Notes: a model not told the origin generated them from the sequence alone. Counted from the stretch's first letter, positions 23,679 through 33,556 are shown. The stretch: DNA of 64,000 bases from Botrimarina colliarenosi (GCF_007859955.1 NZ_SJPR01000003.1:248001-312000); one strand, 5' to 3'. Made by a program: numbers and translations.

Positions 23679-25100
23679 ATGAAAAAACTCTATATCGAAA
23701 CCGTCGGCTGCCAGATGAACCTGCTCGACTCCGAGCTGGTCGTCGCGGCGCTACGCAAAGAAGGCTACGAGCTCACCGGCTCGACCGCCGAAGCGGACAC
23801 GGTGCTGTTCAACACCTGCAGCGTCCGGCAGCACGCCGAGGACAAGATCTACTCGGCGCTCGGCCGACTGAAAGACGCCAAGCGGGCGATGCCCGACAAG
23901 GTGATCGGCGTCATGGGCTGCATGGCCCAGAAAGACCAGCAGCTGATCTTCAAGCGGGCGCCGTATGTCGACATCGTCGTCGGCCCGGGCCAATTGCATC
24001 AGGTGCCGCAGCTGGTCCGCGAGGCGCGTGAGAAGCCGGGCGAGCAGCGGCTGGAGGTTTCGCTCGGCCGCAAAGAGGGCGCCACCGACGTGATCAAGCG
24101 GAGCCACGAGTCGTTCGACCCGCTCCGCGATCCGACGATGCGGCCCACCCCGTTCCAGGCGTTCGTGCGGATCCAGATCGGCTGCGACAAGTTCTGCACC
24201 TACTGCATCGTACCGTCGGTGCGTGGCCCCGAGCAGAGCCGCCCGCCGAGCCAGATCCTGGCCGAGGCCCGGCAGCTCGTCAGCGAGGGCTGTAAAGAGA
24301 TCACGCTGCTCGGCCAAACGGTCAACAGCTGGCGGCACACCGAAGAGGGCGTCGCCTGGCGATTTAGTGACCTGCTCCGCGGGCTGCACGACGTCGAGGG
24401 GCTCGAGCGGATCAAGTTCGTCACGTCGTACCCGAAGGACATGACCGACGACGTGCTCGAAGCGATCCGCGACCTGCCGAAGTGCGTGAAGTACCTGCAC
24501 GTCCCGGCCCAGCACGGCAGCGACGAGCAACTGCTCCGCATGAAGCGCGGCTACACGATCGCCGAGTACCGGGAGATGCACGACCGGGCGAAGCGCTGGA
24601 TGCCCGACGTGGCGATCACCAGCGACTTTATCGTGGGTTTCTCTGGCGAGACCGAAGAGCAGTTTCAGCAGACGATGGACCTGGTGCGCGAGTGCCGGTT
24701 CAAGAACAGCTTTATCTTCAAGTACAGCGAGCGCCCCGGCACCAAGTCGGCCGACCGCCTGCCGGACGATGTGCCTGACGAAGTGAAGCGGCGGCGGAAC
24801 AACGAGCTGCTCGCGCTGCAGAACGAGATCAGCGAGGCGGACAACCACCGGTTCCTCGGCTCGCGCGTCGAGGTGCTGGTCGAGGGTCCCAGCAAGAAGG
24901 CGGCCGAGGAGGGGGACCGGCTCCAGCTGACGGGCCGCACCATGTGCGACCGCATCGTGGTGTTCGACGGCAACCGACGACAGATCGGCCAGACGCTGCC
25001 CGTGGCGGTGTACGACGCCAACGCCCACACGCTGTTTGGCGCCGTGGTGACCGACCATGTCGGCCCCGAGGTCTTTTCGCTGGCGGGTTCGGTCGGCTGA
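23679..25100 (+). CDS. miaB: tRNA-2-methylthio-N6-dimethylallyladenosine synthase
   Basis: A 473-residue radical-SAM methylthiotransferase acting on A37 of tRNAs that read UNN codons. Auxiliary cluster Cys are at 11, 47 and 81 (GCQMN, NTCSVR, MGCMAQ). The radical-SAM motif is CDKFCTYC (Cys169, 173, 176). A TRAM domain is at the C-terminus. Length and motifs agree with MiaB (GQTVNSW and PAQHGSD are diagnostic). Independent of its neighbours in function. Confidence 0.95.
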   Translation: MKKLYIETVGCQMNLLDSELVVAALRKEGYELTGSTAEADTVLFNTCSVRQHAEDKIYSALGRLKDAKRAMPDKVIGVMGCMAQKDQQLIFKRAPYVDIVVGPGQLHQVPQLVREAREKPGEQRLEVSLGRKEGATDVIKRSHESFDPLRDPTMRPTPFQAFVRIQIGCDKFCTYCIVPSVRGPEQSRPPSQILAEARQLVSEGCKEITLLGQTVNSWRHTEEGVAWRFSDLLRGLHDVEGLERIKFVTSYPKDMTDDVLEAIRDLPKCVKYLHVPAQHGSDEQLLRMKRGYTIAEYREMHDRAKRWMPDVAITSDFIVGFSGETEEQFQQTMDLVRECRFKNSFIFKYSERPGTKSADRLPDDVPDEVKRRRNNELLALQNEISEADNHRFLGSRVEVLVEGPSKKAAEEGDRLQLTGRTMCDRIVVFDGNRRQIGQTLPVAVYDANAHTLFGAVVTDHVGPEVFSLAGSVG

Positions 25101-25263
25101 GCGGCTCGGTCGGCTGAGCGGTGCGGGCGTCCGTCCTTCACGGGGTTTGGTCCCCGCCTTGGGGCGAACGGGAGAGCGATTCGGTTTATAGTTGGAGGAC
25201 GGCGCCGGCTTGCCGCCGCGCCAGACTTTTCAACCGTATCATCTGCCTTCTTGCCCAATCTCT

Positions 25264-27669
25264 ATGCTTGTCTCGCTCTTGGCGGCGCTGTCGGTCGCAG
25301 CAGCGGTCCCCGTTCTACCGGCCCCTAATGACGCCGAGCCACGCCGGGTTGTCTCGTTCGATGAGGCGTGGAGCTTCCATCAGGGAGACGTGCAAGGCGC
25401 GGCCGAATCGGCGTTCGACGCTTCCGACTGGAGCGTCGTGACGACGCCCCACGATTGGGCGATCGCCGGGCCGTTTCGCAAGGACGCGCCAGCAGGGGGC
25501 GAGGGGGCCTTTCTGCCGACCGGCGTGGCTTGGTACCGCAAGGCGTTCGTCGCCCCCGAGTCGCTGCGGGGTCGTCGATTGGTCGTCGATTTCGACGGCG
25601 TCATGGCCAACAGCCGTGTCTACCTCAATGGCGAGCTGCTCGGCGAACGGCCTAACGGCTATGTCAGCTTTCGCTACGACCTCACGCCGCACCTCCGCTA
25701 CGGCGACGCCGGACCAAACGTCCTCGCCGTAAGGACTGATACGTCGGAGCAGGTCGCCTCGCGGTGGTATACGGGCAGCGGCGTCTACCGCCATGTCCGG
25801 TTGGTCGAGCTCGACCCGCTGCACGTCGCTTACAACGGCGTGGGGGTGACGACCCCCGAGATCACGCCCGATCGCGCCCGGGTAGCGATCGAGGTCACCA
25901 TCCGCAACGACGGCGACACCCCACGCAAATACACCGTGCTAGCCGATTGCCTGAGCCCCAGCGGCGAGGTTGTCGGATCGGCGACGGTCAGCGGGCAAGC
26001 CGCCGCCGACGGGGAGTCGCAAGCGCGGCTCACGATCGATGTAGCCTCTCCCGAACTCTGGGACTTCGACAAACCGCAGCTCTACACGGCTCGCATCGCG
26101 ATCGAGTCGGAAGGGAATCGCGTCGACCAAGTCACGGCGCCGTTCGGCGTCCGCACCGCCGAGTTCCGTTCCGACTCGGGCTTCTGGCTCAACGGCCGCC
26201 ACCACAAGTTACGCGGCGTCTGTCTGCACCACGACGGCGGCGCTGTCGGCGCCGCCGTGCCGCTCGCCGTGTGGCGCGACCGACTAGCGACGTTGCAGGC
26301 GTTGGGTGTCAACGCGATCCGCACGAGCCACAACCCGGTCGCTCCCGAGTTCTTGGACCTGTGCGACGCGATGGGGATCGTCGTCATGTCGGAGTTCTTT
26401 GACTGCTGGGAGGGGCGCAAGCGGAAGCACGACTACGGCAAGCACTTCGCCGAGTGGTGGCGCCGCGACCTCACCGACACGCTGCGCCGCGACCGCAACC
26501 ACCCGTCGATCGTGCTCTACAGCGTCGGCAACGAGATCCGCGACACGCACCAGACCGAGAAGGCCAAGCGGATCCTCGCCGGTTTGGTGGAGGTGTGCCA
26601 CGAGGTCGATCCCACCAGGCCGGTGACGCAGGGCCTCTTCCGCCCCAACGTGACGCACGACTACGACAACGGCTTGGCGGACTTGCTCGACGTGATCGGC
26701 ACCAATTACCGCGACGCCGAGCTGCTGCAAGCTTGGCGCGACAACCCCGACCGCAAGATCATCGGCACGGAGCAGCCGCACGAGCGGCAGAACTGGCTGC
26801 TCTGTCGCGACAACCCGCCCCACGCCGGCCAGTTCCTTTGGGTCGGCGTCGACTATCTCGGCGAGTCACGCAGCTGGCCGATCACGACGTTCGACTCCGG
26901 TCTCATCGACCGCACCGGCGCTCTCCATCCGCGTGGCGCCGAGCGACAGAGTTGGTGGAGCGAGCGACCCGTTGTGAGCCTCTACCGCCGCGAAGCGGCG
27001 ACCGAAGCGACGCCGGCCGATCCCGGCTACGAGGCGGTGGAATGGCGGCGTCGCGAGGTGCTGTTCCCGGACTGGACGCCCCGCGACGCGACGGCCGACG
27101 AAGTGCACGAAGAGGCCAACGAAGTGCACGAAGAGAACGTCGAGGTCTACAGCAATTGCGAGGAGGTCGAGCTTCTGCTCAACGGTCGATCACTCGGCGC
27201 CAAGCCGCTACCGACCAACGCCGCGCCGCGGAACTGGGCCGTACGTTACGAGCCGGGAGCCCTCGTCGCTGTTGGCCGTAACGGAGGTCAAGAGGTCGCC
27301 CGATGCCGCCTCGACACCGCCGGAGCGCCGGTCGCCGTCCGGGTCACCACAAGTCGCGACCGCCTCTCTACCGATTGGGACGAGGTTGCGATGGTCAGAG
27401 CGGAGGTCGTCGACGCCGCCGGGGTCCGTTGCCCGCGGGCGACGAACCTTATCCAGTTTACGATCGAGGGCCCCGGCCAGATCGTCGCAACGGACAACGG
27501 CTCGATCGTCGATCTCGACCCCTTCACGTCGGACGAGCGACACGCCTACCGCGGCCGGGCCCTCGCCGTGGTCCGGGCCACCGCCCCCGGCGACGCCCTG
27601 CGAGTCACCGCCAGTGCCGAGGGCCTCCAGCAAGGCTCGGTCTCGATCGCCAGCGAACTCGACCGCTAG
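25264..27669 (+). CDS. Secreted glycoside hydrolase family 2 (beta-galactosidase-like)
   Basis: An 801-residue exported enzyme. Order: signal peptide (1-19), GH2 sugar-binding domain, Ig-like domain, TIM barrel, a DUF4982-like segment and a C-terminal Ig-like domain. The acid/base Glu is about residue 424 (YSVGNEIRD) and the nucleophile Glu about 503 (IIGTEQPHE). RTSHNPVAPEF is the conserved substrate-binding block. ATG 25264 starts at the signal peptide. An unusual acidic tandem duplication (two copies of EVHEE, codons at 27097-27138) sits in a loop before VEVYSNCEEVELLLN. Confidence 0.9.
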   Translation: MLVSLLAALSVAAAVPVLPAPNDAEPRRVVSFDEAWSFHQGDVQGAAESAFDASDWSVVTTPHDWAIAGPFRKDAPAGGEGAFLPTGVAWYRKAFVAPESLRGRRLVVDFDGVMANSRVYLNGELLGERPNGYVSFRYDLTPHLRYGDAGPNVLAVRTDTSEQVASRWYTGSGVYRHVRLVELDPLHVAYNGVGVTTPEITPDRARVAIEVTIRNDGDTPRKYTVLADCLSPSGEVVGSATVSGQAAADGESQARLTIDVASPELWDFDKPQLYTARIAIESEGNRVDQVTAPFGVRTAEFRSDSGFWLNGRHHKLRGVCLHHDGGAVGAAVPLAVWRDRLATLQALGVNAIRTSHNPVAPEFLDLCDAMGIVVMSEFFDCWEGRKRKHDYGKHFAEWWRRDLTDTLRRDRNHPSIVLYSVGNEIRDTHQTEKAKRILAGLVEVCHEVDPTRPVTQGLFRPNVTHDYDNGLADLLDVIGTNYRDAELLQAWRDNPDRKIIGTEQPHERQNWLLCRDNPPHAGQFLWVGVDYLGESRSWPITTFDSGLIDRTGALHPRGAERQSWWSERPVVSLYRREAATEATPADPGYEAVEWRRREVLFPDWTPRDATADEVHEEANEVHEENVEVYSNCEEVELLLNGRSLGAKPLPTNAAPRNWAVRYEPGALVAVGRNGGQEVARCRLDTAGAPVAVRVTTSRDRLSTDWDEVAMVRAEVVDAAGVRCPRATNLIQFTIEGPGQIVATDNGSIVDLDPFTSDERHAYRGRALAVVRATAPGDALRVTASAEGLQQGSVSIASELDR
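27097..27138 (+). repeat. In-frame 21-bp tandem duplication inside the GH2 gene
   Basis: Two copies of GAAGTGCACGAAGAG at 27100-27114 and 27121-27135 with near-identical flanks, adding Glu/Val/His-rich residues to a surface loop. The CACGAAG core resembles the intergenic F repeats. Confidence 0.8.
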
Positions 27670-27932
27670 TGCCGACTGAGTTTGCAATCTCCCCGACAGC
27701 TCATTACTCCCGGTCCGCCAGGCACACCTTCTGCCGCCTTCTGAAGCGTTTCGTGTCCGCGGGTGGGGCGTTTAGGTAGGAGTTCGCATGCGGATGACTC
27801 GCGGTTGGCGCCCATGTCAGCTAAAACGGTTCGCGTCGCGGGACGGATGACGATGACGGTTGGCAAGACCTTGAAAGGCATTCCGTTCCGGGACCACGGG
27901 AGTGACGTAAGTTATTCCAGTGGAACACCTTA

Positions 27933-28005
27933 GCCCCCGTAGCTCAGGGGATAGAGCATCGGTTTCCTAAACCGTGTGTCGCAGGTTCGAATCCTGCCGG
28001 GGGCG
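27933..28005 (+). tRNA. tRNA-Arg (anticodon CCT)
   Basis: A 73-base cloverleaf. The acceptor stem GCCCCCG pairs with CGGGGGC, the D-arm contains AGCTCAGGGGATAGAGC, the anticodon loop is TTCCTAA with anticodon CCT, and the T-arm is GCAGGTTCGAATCCTGC. The discriminator is G; CCA is not encoded. Reads AGG codons. Stands alone between the GH2 gene and glnE. Confidence 0.95.
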
Positions 28006-28227
28006 CTGAATGCCGGCGGCGACGTAGTTGGTCCCTCCGGCTGTCCACCCGCTTTATTGTTGATTGGCGCGGCCCGGCGTTCGCGACGGGCACCGGCGTG
28101 GCTCGCTCTGCTCGCTCCGAGTTGGGCTATGCGGTAGAATGGAGTTCTCGGGCGTTAGCCAGGCGGCCGCCCGGGCTTTTTTCTAGGCGTTGTTCGACGA
28201 GGGCCCTGGCGGGCTCGCCGCTTGGCT

Positions 28228-31200
28228 ATGACATCACCCGACGCTCCCACGGCCGCCCCCCCGGCGACACCGTGGCAACAGATCGCCCGCTGCGGCGTCC
28301 CTAGCGATTTGCTAGGACTGCTCCAGTCGCAGTTCGAGGCGACCCGGCCGCGACTCGCCGACCCGGGCATGGCGCTACGGAACCTCGAGCGGTTCCTCGC
28401 CGCGGCCCGCAACCCGCTCTCGACCGCCGCACTGTTCGAGCGCGACCGCGAGGCATTGCCGCAATTGCTGCAGCTGCTCTCCTCGAGCCAGTACCTGGCC
28501 GACCAACTGGTCCGTGACCAAGAGTGCTACGACCTGGTGCGGATGACCGAGGGGCGTCCGGTCGCGCGCGAGGTGCTCGTCGATGAGCTGGTCACCGAGA
28601 TCACCGGACTCAGCGACTGGGGCCGGGTGGCGGCCGCGTTGCGCCGCGCCAAGCGTCGCGAGACGACCCGCATCGCCTATGGCGACATCGTCCGTGGCCA
28701 GAGCGTGGCCGCGGTCGCCCGGCAGGTGTCGCTGCTGGCGGACGCGATCCTCGAGGCGGCCCTCGTTTTCTTGACCAAGCGGCTCGAAGAGCGCTTCGGC
28801 TCGCCACGCCGCCGCGACGGCCAACGGGCCCAGTTCTGCGTGCTCGGTCTCGGCAAGCTCGGTGGCGTCGAGCTGAACTACTCGAGTGACATCGACCTGA
28901 TCTTCCTCTACGAGGAAGAGGGAGAAACCGACCACAGCCGGCCGACCACCAACCGCGAGTACTTTGATCGGTTGGCGCGCGACCTTGTGAAGCTCGTCGG
29001 TGAGGTGACCGAGCATGGCACCTGCTACCGGGTCGACATGCGGTTGCGTCCCGACGGCGACCGGGGCCCGCTCGTGCAGCCGTTCGACACGATGGTCGCT
29101 TACTACGACACCCGCGGCCGCACCTGGGAACGGCAGGCGATGATCAAGGCGCGTCCGGTGGCGGGGGACCTCCAGCTGGGCGACCGGCTGCTCGAGACGC
29201 TCGAGCCCTGGGTCTATCGCCGCTATCTGTCGCTGGCCGACATCGCCGGCATCAAATCGCTCAAACGCCGCATCGAGAGCCGCGCCGCTTCGGAAGGTGA
29301 GAACGCCAGCAACGTCAAAACGGGCCACGGCGGCATCCGCGACATCGAATTCGTGATCCAGTTCCTGCAGCTGCTCAACGGCGGCGCGCTCCCCGAGGTC
29401 CGGACCAGCACGACGCTCGACGCGATCCATCGGCTCGAGAAGGCGGGCTGCCTGACCCCCCAGGAGCGGATCCACCTGACCGAGAACTACGAGTTTCTCC
29501 GCAAGCTGGAGCACCGTTTGCAAATCGTCTTCGATCTGCAGACGCACACGCTGCCGGACGACCCCGACGAGCTGCGGAAAGTCGCGGTGCGGATGGGCTT
29601 CTTTGACGAGAAGCAGGCCACGGCGCTCGCCGCGTTCCAGGGAGAGTACCGCCAACGCACCGAAGTGAACCGGCGGATCCTCGATCACCTGCTCCACGAC
29701 GCGTTCCACGACGAGCACGCCGACGAGCCCGAGGTCGATCTGGTGAACGACCCCGAACCGACGCCCGAGGCGATCGCCGAGGTGCTGGGGCGTTACCCGT
29801 TCGCCGATCCGAAGGCGGCGTACGCCAACCTGATGTCGTTGGCGACCGAGCCGATCCGGTTCCTCTCGACCCGGCGTTGCCGTCACTTCTTGGCGTCGAT
29901 CGCGCCGCGGCTGCTGACGGCGATCGCCCAGACGCCCGAACCGGATCAGACGCTCGTGAATCTCAGCCGCGTGAGCGACTCGCTCGGCGGCAAGGCGGCG
30001 TTGTGGGAGCTGTTCAGCAACAACCGGGCGTCGCTCGACCTGTACGTGACGCTCTGTGCGGCGTGCCCCTACCTGGCGGAGATCCTCACCAGCAACCCGG
30101 GCATGATCGACGAGCTGATGGACAGCTTGCTCGTCGGGCGCCTGCCAACCGCCGACCAACTGCAAGAGGGGCTCGCCGAGTTGTCGCGGGGCGCCGAGGC
30201 GCTCGACCCGATCCTCCACAGCTTCAAGCACGCCCAGCACCTGCGGGTGGGCGTGCGAGACATCCTCGGCAAGGACGACATCCAAGAGACCCACGCGGCG
30301 CTCGCCGACGTCGCCCAAGTCTGTCTGGGGGTGATCGCCGAACGCGAACACGCCGCCCTGGTCGAGAAGCACGGCGTGCCGACGGTCGGCCCCGTTGGCG
30401 AGCCGCAGGACGAAGAACCGGCCGCCACGGCGGAAGAGCGCGAGGCCCTCCGCGGCCGCGAGGGGGAGCCCGCCGAGGCGATCATCTTGGCGATGGGCAA
30501 GCTCGGCGGCCGCGAGCCGAACTACCACTCCGATCTCGACCTCGTGTTCCTCTACGAAGCGGAAGGGCCCACCGTCCACCAACGCCGCTCGCGGCGGGCG
30601 ATCTCGACGACCAACGGCCACTTCTTCGGCGAACTGGGTCAACGGATCATCAGCGTCGCCAATCGGCTCGGGCCCTATGGACGGCTGTACGAGGTCGACG
30701 CGCGGCTCCGCCCGACCGGCCGAGGCGGGACGCTCGCGGTGACGATTCGGGCGCTGCAGGACTATTTCGCCAGCGGCGCCGGCCAACTGTGGGAGCGACT
30801 GGCGCTCTGCAAGACGCGGGTCGTCTATGGCTCCGACGCCGCGGCCGAGCGGGCGATGGCGGCCGTCAACGCGTCGGCCTACGGCCCCGCCTGGAACCCC
30901 CGCAACGTCGACGAGATCCGTGACATGCGCCGCCGCTTGGAGGCGACCGCGAGTCCGCGGAACCTCAAGCGAGGCATCGGCGGCACGGTCGACACCGAGT
31001 TTATCGCGCAGATGTTGCAGCTACGCTACGGCGGCGACGACCCTTCGGTCCGCACGCCGAACACGCTCGACGCCCTGACTACGCTCGCTTCGGGCGGTTA
31101 CCTCACGAACGAGGACGCCGAATTCTTGAGCCGCAGCTATCGGCTCGAGCGAAGCGTCGAGGCGCGGATCCGGCTGATGAACTCGGCGGGTCGGCACGAG

Positions 31201-31347
31201 TTCCCGGAGGAAGAGGTCGAACTGCGGAAGCTCGCCTATTTGCTTAGCTACCCCAGCGCGAAGGCGCTGTGCGATGAAGTCGACGAGTGCCGTCGCGATA
31301 CGCGGTCGCGTTTCGACCGCCTGCTCGACGTAGCCCGACGGAGTTAA
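28228..31347 (+). CDS. glnE: Bifunctional glutamine synthetase adenylyltransferase / deadenylase
   Basis: A 1039-residue enzyme controlling glutamine synthetase by adding and removing AMP. The N-terminal deadenylase nucleotidyltransferase domain has LGKLGGVELNYSSDIDLIF (about residue 208) and the C-terminal adenylylase domain AMGKLGGREPNYHSDLDLVF (about residue 753). Both keep the catalytic GxxDxD pattern. GHGGIRDIEF and GIGGTVDTEF mark the linked helical domains. The start is ATG 28228; TTG 28222 is just upstream. Cytoplasmic; normally controlled by PII signalling. No glnA or glnB nearby. Confidence 0.95.
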   Translation: MTSPDAPTAAPPATPWQQIARCGVPSDLLGLLQSQFEATRPRLADPGMALRNLERFLAAARNPLSTAALFERDREALPQLLQLLSSSQYLADQLVRDQECYDLVRMTEGRPVAREVLVDELVTEITGLSDWGRVAAALRRAKRRETTRIAYGDIVRGQSVAAVARQVSLLADAILEAALVFLTKRLEERFGSPRRRDGQRAQFCVLGLGKLGGVELNYSSDIDLIFLYEEEGETDHSRPTTNREYFDRLARDLVKLVGEVTEHGTCYRVDMRLRPDGDRGPLVQPFDTMVAYYDTRGRTWERQAMIKARPVAGDLQLGDRLLETLEPWVYRRYLSLADIAGIKSLKRRIESRAASEGENASNVKTGHGGIRDIEFVIQFLQLLNGGALPEVRTSTTLDAIHRLEKAGCLTPQERIHLTENYEFLRKLEHRLQIVFDLQTHTLPDDPDELRKVAVRMGFFDEKQATALAAFQGEYRQRTEVNRRILDHLLHDAFHDEHADEPEVDLVNDPEPTPEAIAEVLGRYPFADPKAAYANLMSLATEPIRFLSTRRCRHFLASIAPRLLTAIAQTPEPDQTLVNLSRVSDSLGGKAALWELFSNNRASLDLYVTLCAACPYLAEILTSNPGMIDELMDSLLVGRLPTADQLQEGLAELSRGAEALDPILHSFKHAQHLRVGVRDILGKDDIQETHAALADVAQVCLGVIAEREHAALVEKHGVPTVGPVGEPQDEEPAATAEEREALRGREGEPAEAIILAMGKLGGREPNYHSDLDLVFLYEAEGPTVHQRRSRRAISTTNGHFFGELGQRIISVANRLGPYGRLYEVDARLRPTGRGGTLAVTIRALQDYFASGAGQLWERLALCKTRVVYGSDAAAERAMAAVNASAYGPAWNPRNVDEIRDMRRRLEATASPRNLKRGIGGTVDTEFIAQMLQLRYGGDDPSVRTPNTLDALTTLASGGYLTNEDAEFLSRSYRLERSVEARIRLMNSAGRHEFPEEEVELRKLAYLLSYPSAKALCDEVDECRRDTRSRFDRLLDVARRS

Positions 31348-31386
31348 ATCGGCGCGCCGTCCCCCTTGGGAGGTGGGCGTCCACTT

Positions 31387-31905
31387 TTATTGTTCTCGCG
31401 CCGTCGCCCGGTCGTAGAGCGCGTCGATCACGGTGCGGAGGGCGTCGGCTTGGCCGGTTTCGAGCACCACTTGCGCGCGGGTCAGCGCCTGGCGGTTGGC
31501 GTTCATCAATTCGGCAGCCAATCGGACGCCGTGCGGGGTGAGCGCGCCGCCGGCGCCGACGCGGCTCGCCAACTCGCCGAAGTCGCTCGGGGTCCAGCCG
31601 TCGAAGAGCTCGGGCGCCGACTCGACCGCTTCTTCGATGGCGGGGTTGGTGGCGGCGTCGAACTCGGCCCGCGCAATCGACGCGTCGCCGGCGAAGAGCT
31701 CGTCGGGCGTGACGCCGAGGCCTTCGGCCAGCCGCTGCAGCGTCTTGGCGTGGGGACGCTTCGCGGCGCGTAACACCCCTCGGAGCGTTCGGGCGTCGAG
31801 GCCGCTCGCCTCGCAGACGTCCTCGTAGGTGAGGCCGTCGCGCGCCATCAGCCGACGCACATTGTGCGCAATGATCGACCAGCGGCTGGCGGCGGGAACC
31901 GACAC
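31387..31905 (-). CDS. XRE-family helix-turn-helix regulator
   Basis: A 172-residue DNA-binding protein. The N-terminal Cro/CI HTH spans about residues 10-65, including GLTYEDVCEASGLDARTLRG and KTLQRLAEGLGVTPDELFAG. The C-terminal part is an Ala-rich helical domain of unknown function, probably for dimer formation. GTG 31905 starts at the conserved N-terminus; the longer frame runs into repeat sequence. It is convergent with glnE (39-base gap). Target unknown. Confidence 0.8.
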   Translation of the reverse strand: MSVPAASRWSIIAHNVRRLMARDGLTYEDVCEASGLDARTLRGVLRAAKRPHAKTLQRLAEGLGVTPDELFAGDASIARAEFDAATNPAIEEAVESAPELFDGWTPSDFGELASRVGAGGALTPHGVRLAAELMNANRQALTRAQVVLETGQADALRTVIDALYDRATAREQ

Positions 31906-31933
31906 GGCGGTAGGCTCGGGGGATAGAATGGCC

Positions 31934-31947
31934 TGTACGAGTATACA
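31934..31947 (-). promoter_or_regulatory. Candidate promoter/operator of the XRE gene
   Basis: TGTA-N6-TACA inverted repeat, 28 bases before the start codon, overlapping a -10-like TATACT on the minus strand. Autoregulation by the XRE protein would fit, but this is a short motif and only a suggestion. Confidence 0.25.
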
Positions 31948-31980
31948 CACCGCCAAACCCGGATGGCGAGCCGGCGACTG

Positions 31981-32180
31981 TCGGAGGGGTCTCCCGACCC
32001 CGGTACGGGCGCTGGGTGGAACCGGTAAACCGTTGCAAGGCGAGCCGGGAGCGTCAACGACCGGAGTGACGGGGGTACCCATTTCACTCCGGCCGTTGAC
32101 GCTCCCGGCTCGCCTAAGCTGTCGTCGCTTCTGGGCCAGACCGCGGGGTGCGCGTCATCGGCGTCGGGAGACGCCTCTTC
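31981..32180. repeat. Palindrome C6 interrupted by palindrome D2
   Basis: GGAGGGGTCTCCCGACCCC (left end, from 31983) and GCGTCATCGGCGTCGGGAGA (near 32152-32171) are the two arm types of C-family palindromes, normally about 50 bases apart. Between them lies a complete D palindrome at 32038-32115 with arms GGCGAGCCGGGAGCGTCAAC and its complement and centre GGGGTACCCATTTC. It fills the space between the XRE gene and the downstream end of the HTH protein gene. Confidence 0.7.
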
Positions 32181-32188
32181 AGGAGGGA

Positions 32189-33265
32189 TTACTCCGGGTA
32201 AAACAGCACCCGGATGGCGTGGATGAGTCCCATCGCCTCGGGATCGGTTTTCGCCGGGCGATCGGCCAGTGGCGCCAGCAGCCAGCGTCCCTCGGGCCAG
32301 CGAACGGCGAGCACCCGGCCACAGTCCTCCAGCAGTTGATAGACCCGCGCCCGCGTGACGCCTAGCTGTTCGGCCTGTGTCTTGACGGTTGGGGTCGCTC
32401 CGTCAAAGCCGAGTCGCTCGCTCGCGAGGCCTGTAACCGGCTCGCCCAGGTCGATCTCGATCTGCCGGACGAGAGGCTTGGCGACCCGCTCCTGGATGTC
32501 GGCCAGCGTCAATTTGTCGGGCCGCGCCGCGTGGGCGACCAGCCAGCGGGTCAGCTCGGGAACGAACCGGGCGGTGACATCAAGCTGAAGGTCCTCGTTC
32601 AGGGCGGCCGTCGAGACCGCTTCGTAGATGGCGCCGAAGACCTCGAGAATCGCGTTGACGCGTTTCTCGCCGTGGGTCTTCAGCAGACGGATGTCGGCGA
32701 GCGAACGGCCCGCATAGTCCGACAACGGCGTTTCCCAGATGACGGTTGGCAGCTTCCGCAGCGAGGGGGCGACCCGCCCCAGCGCGTGGTCGCCGAAGCC
32801 GGCGCGGAGAATCGTCTCGCACCACTCACGCCAGACCGCTTCCGAGACGCTGGCCGGCTCGACGCCGACGCCACGGCGGTGGGACGGCTCGTCGATCGCC
32901 GGTTCGGCGGCCATCCCGAAGGGTCGGTCGGCCGATTCGGACTTGATCGCTCGACGCAGCAGGTCAAAGAACCCGAGGATTTTCTTCTGCCCGACGCCGG
33001 GGGTCTGCATCAGGTCCTCGAGCGGCTGGGCGAGCAGGTCGCGCAGCGTCCGGTCGAGGAAAACGATCGGCAGACGGCGGTCGCTTGGCAACACCCAGTA
33101 CGACAACGGTTGATCGATCCGTCCGTCCTGAGGTCCCGCCACCAAAGCGCGGCGCAGGCGCTCGTACGTCCCCTCGAGGCGGTAACGATCCGTATTCAAA
33201 GCGCTACGGCGCTGGGGCGACGACGGGGGGTCGAACGGAAGTCCTTGCGAGGCTTTCCTGGCCAT
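32189..33265 (-). CDS. Probable DNA-binding protein with sigma-region-4-like HTH
   Basis: A 358-residue protein without a known name. In the first third, FLDRTLRDLLAQPLEDLMQ plus TPGVGQKKI resembles the helix-hairpin-helix of the RNA polymerase alpha C-terminal domain; a second related segment occurs mid-protein (LSDYAGRSLADIRLL then KTHGEKRVNAILEVF). The C-terminal part TVKTQAEQLGVTRARVYQLL is a clear helix-turn-helix of the sigma-70 region 4 type. No enzyme motif. Likely a planctomycete transcription factor or polymerase-associated protein; function unknown. Confidence 0.65.
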   Translation of the reverse strand: MARKASQGLPFDPPSSPQRRSALNTDRYRLEGTYERLRRALVAGPQDGRIDQPLSYWVLPSDRRLPIVFLDRTLRDLLAQPLEDLMQTPGVGQKKILGFFDLLRRAIKSESADRPFGMAAEPAIDEPSHRRGVGVEPASVSEAVWREWCETILRAGFGDHALGRVAPSLRKLPTVIWETPLSDYAGRSLADIRLLKTHGEKRVNAILEVFGAIYEAVSTAALNEDLQLDVTARFVPELTRWLVAHAARPDKLTLADIQERVAKPLVRQIEIDLGEPVTGLASERLGFDGATPTVKTQAEQLGVTRARVYQLLEDCGRVLAVRWPEGRWLLAPLADRPAKTDPEAMGLIHAIRVLFYPE

Positions 33266-33556
33266 GGGCGTCGTGTCTCGCGGCCGCGGGCGGCGTCATT
33301 TCTGCTCTCGCTCCGAAGGGCAAGAAGCCGAAGGGACGCAAGCGGCCGATGTGAGGAGTGGCGGTTCATCCCGAACCGCCCGTACCCAAGCATTCGGATC
33401 GGGCGCTGATTCGTCAACGTCGATGGCGGACAAACACATCCCCGACGGTCGCCCGCTCGGCAACGCCGCGCGATAACATAGACGAGGTAAGCTAGGCGCC
33501 ACCCGATCGGGTTGGGTCAATCCACCTAGAACGTCCTTTCTCGAGTTCCGCTGCGC

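Noticed and set aside
28375..30786. 803-codon minus-strand open frame across glnE
   Set aside because: Antisense of a complete glnE with all motifs; composition is low-complexity.
33085..33354. Short plus-strand frame ending KGKKPKGRKRPM
   Set aside because: Overlaps the start of the minus-strand DNA-binding protein gene; no ribosome site or family, so not called.
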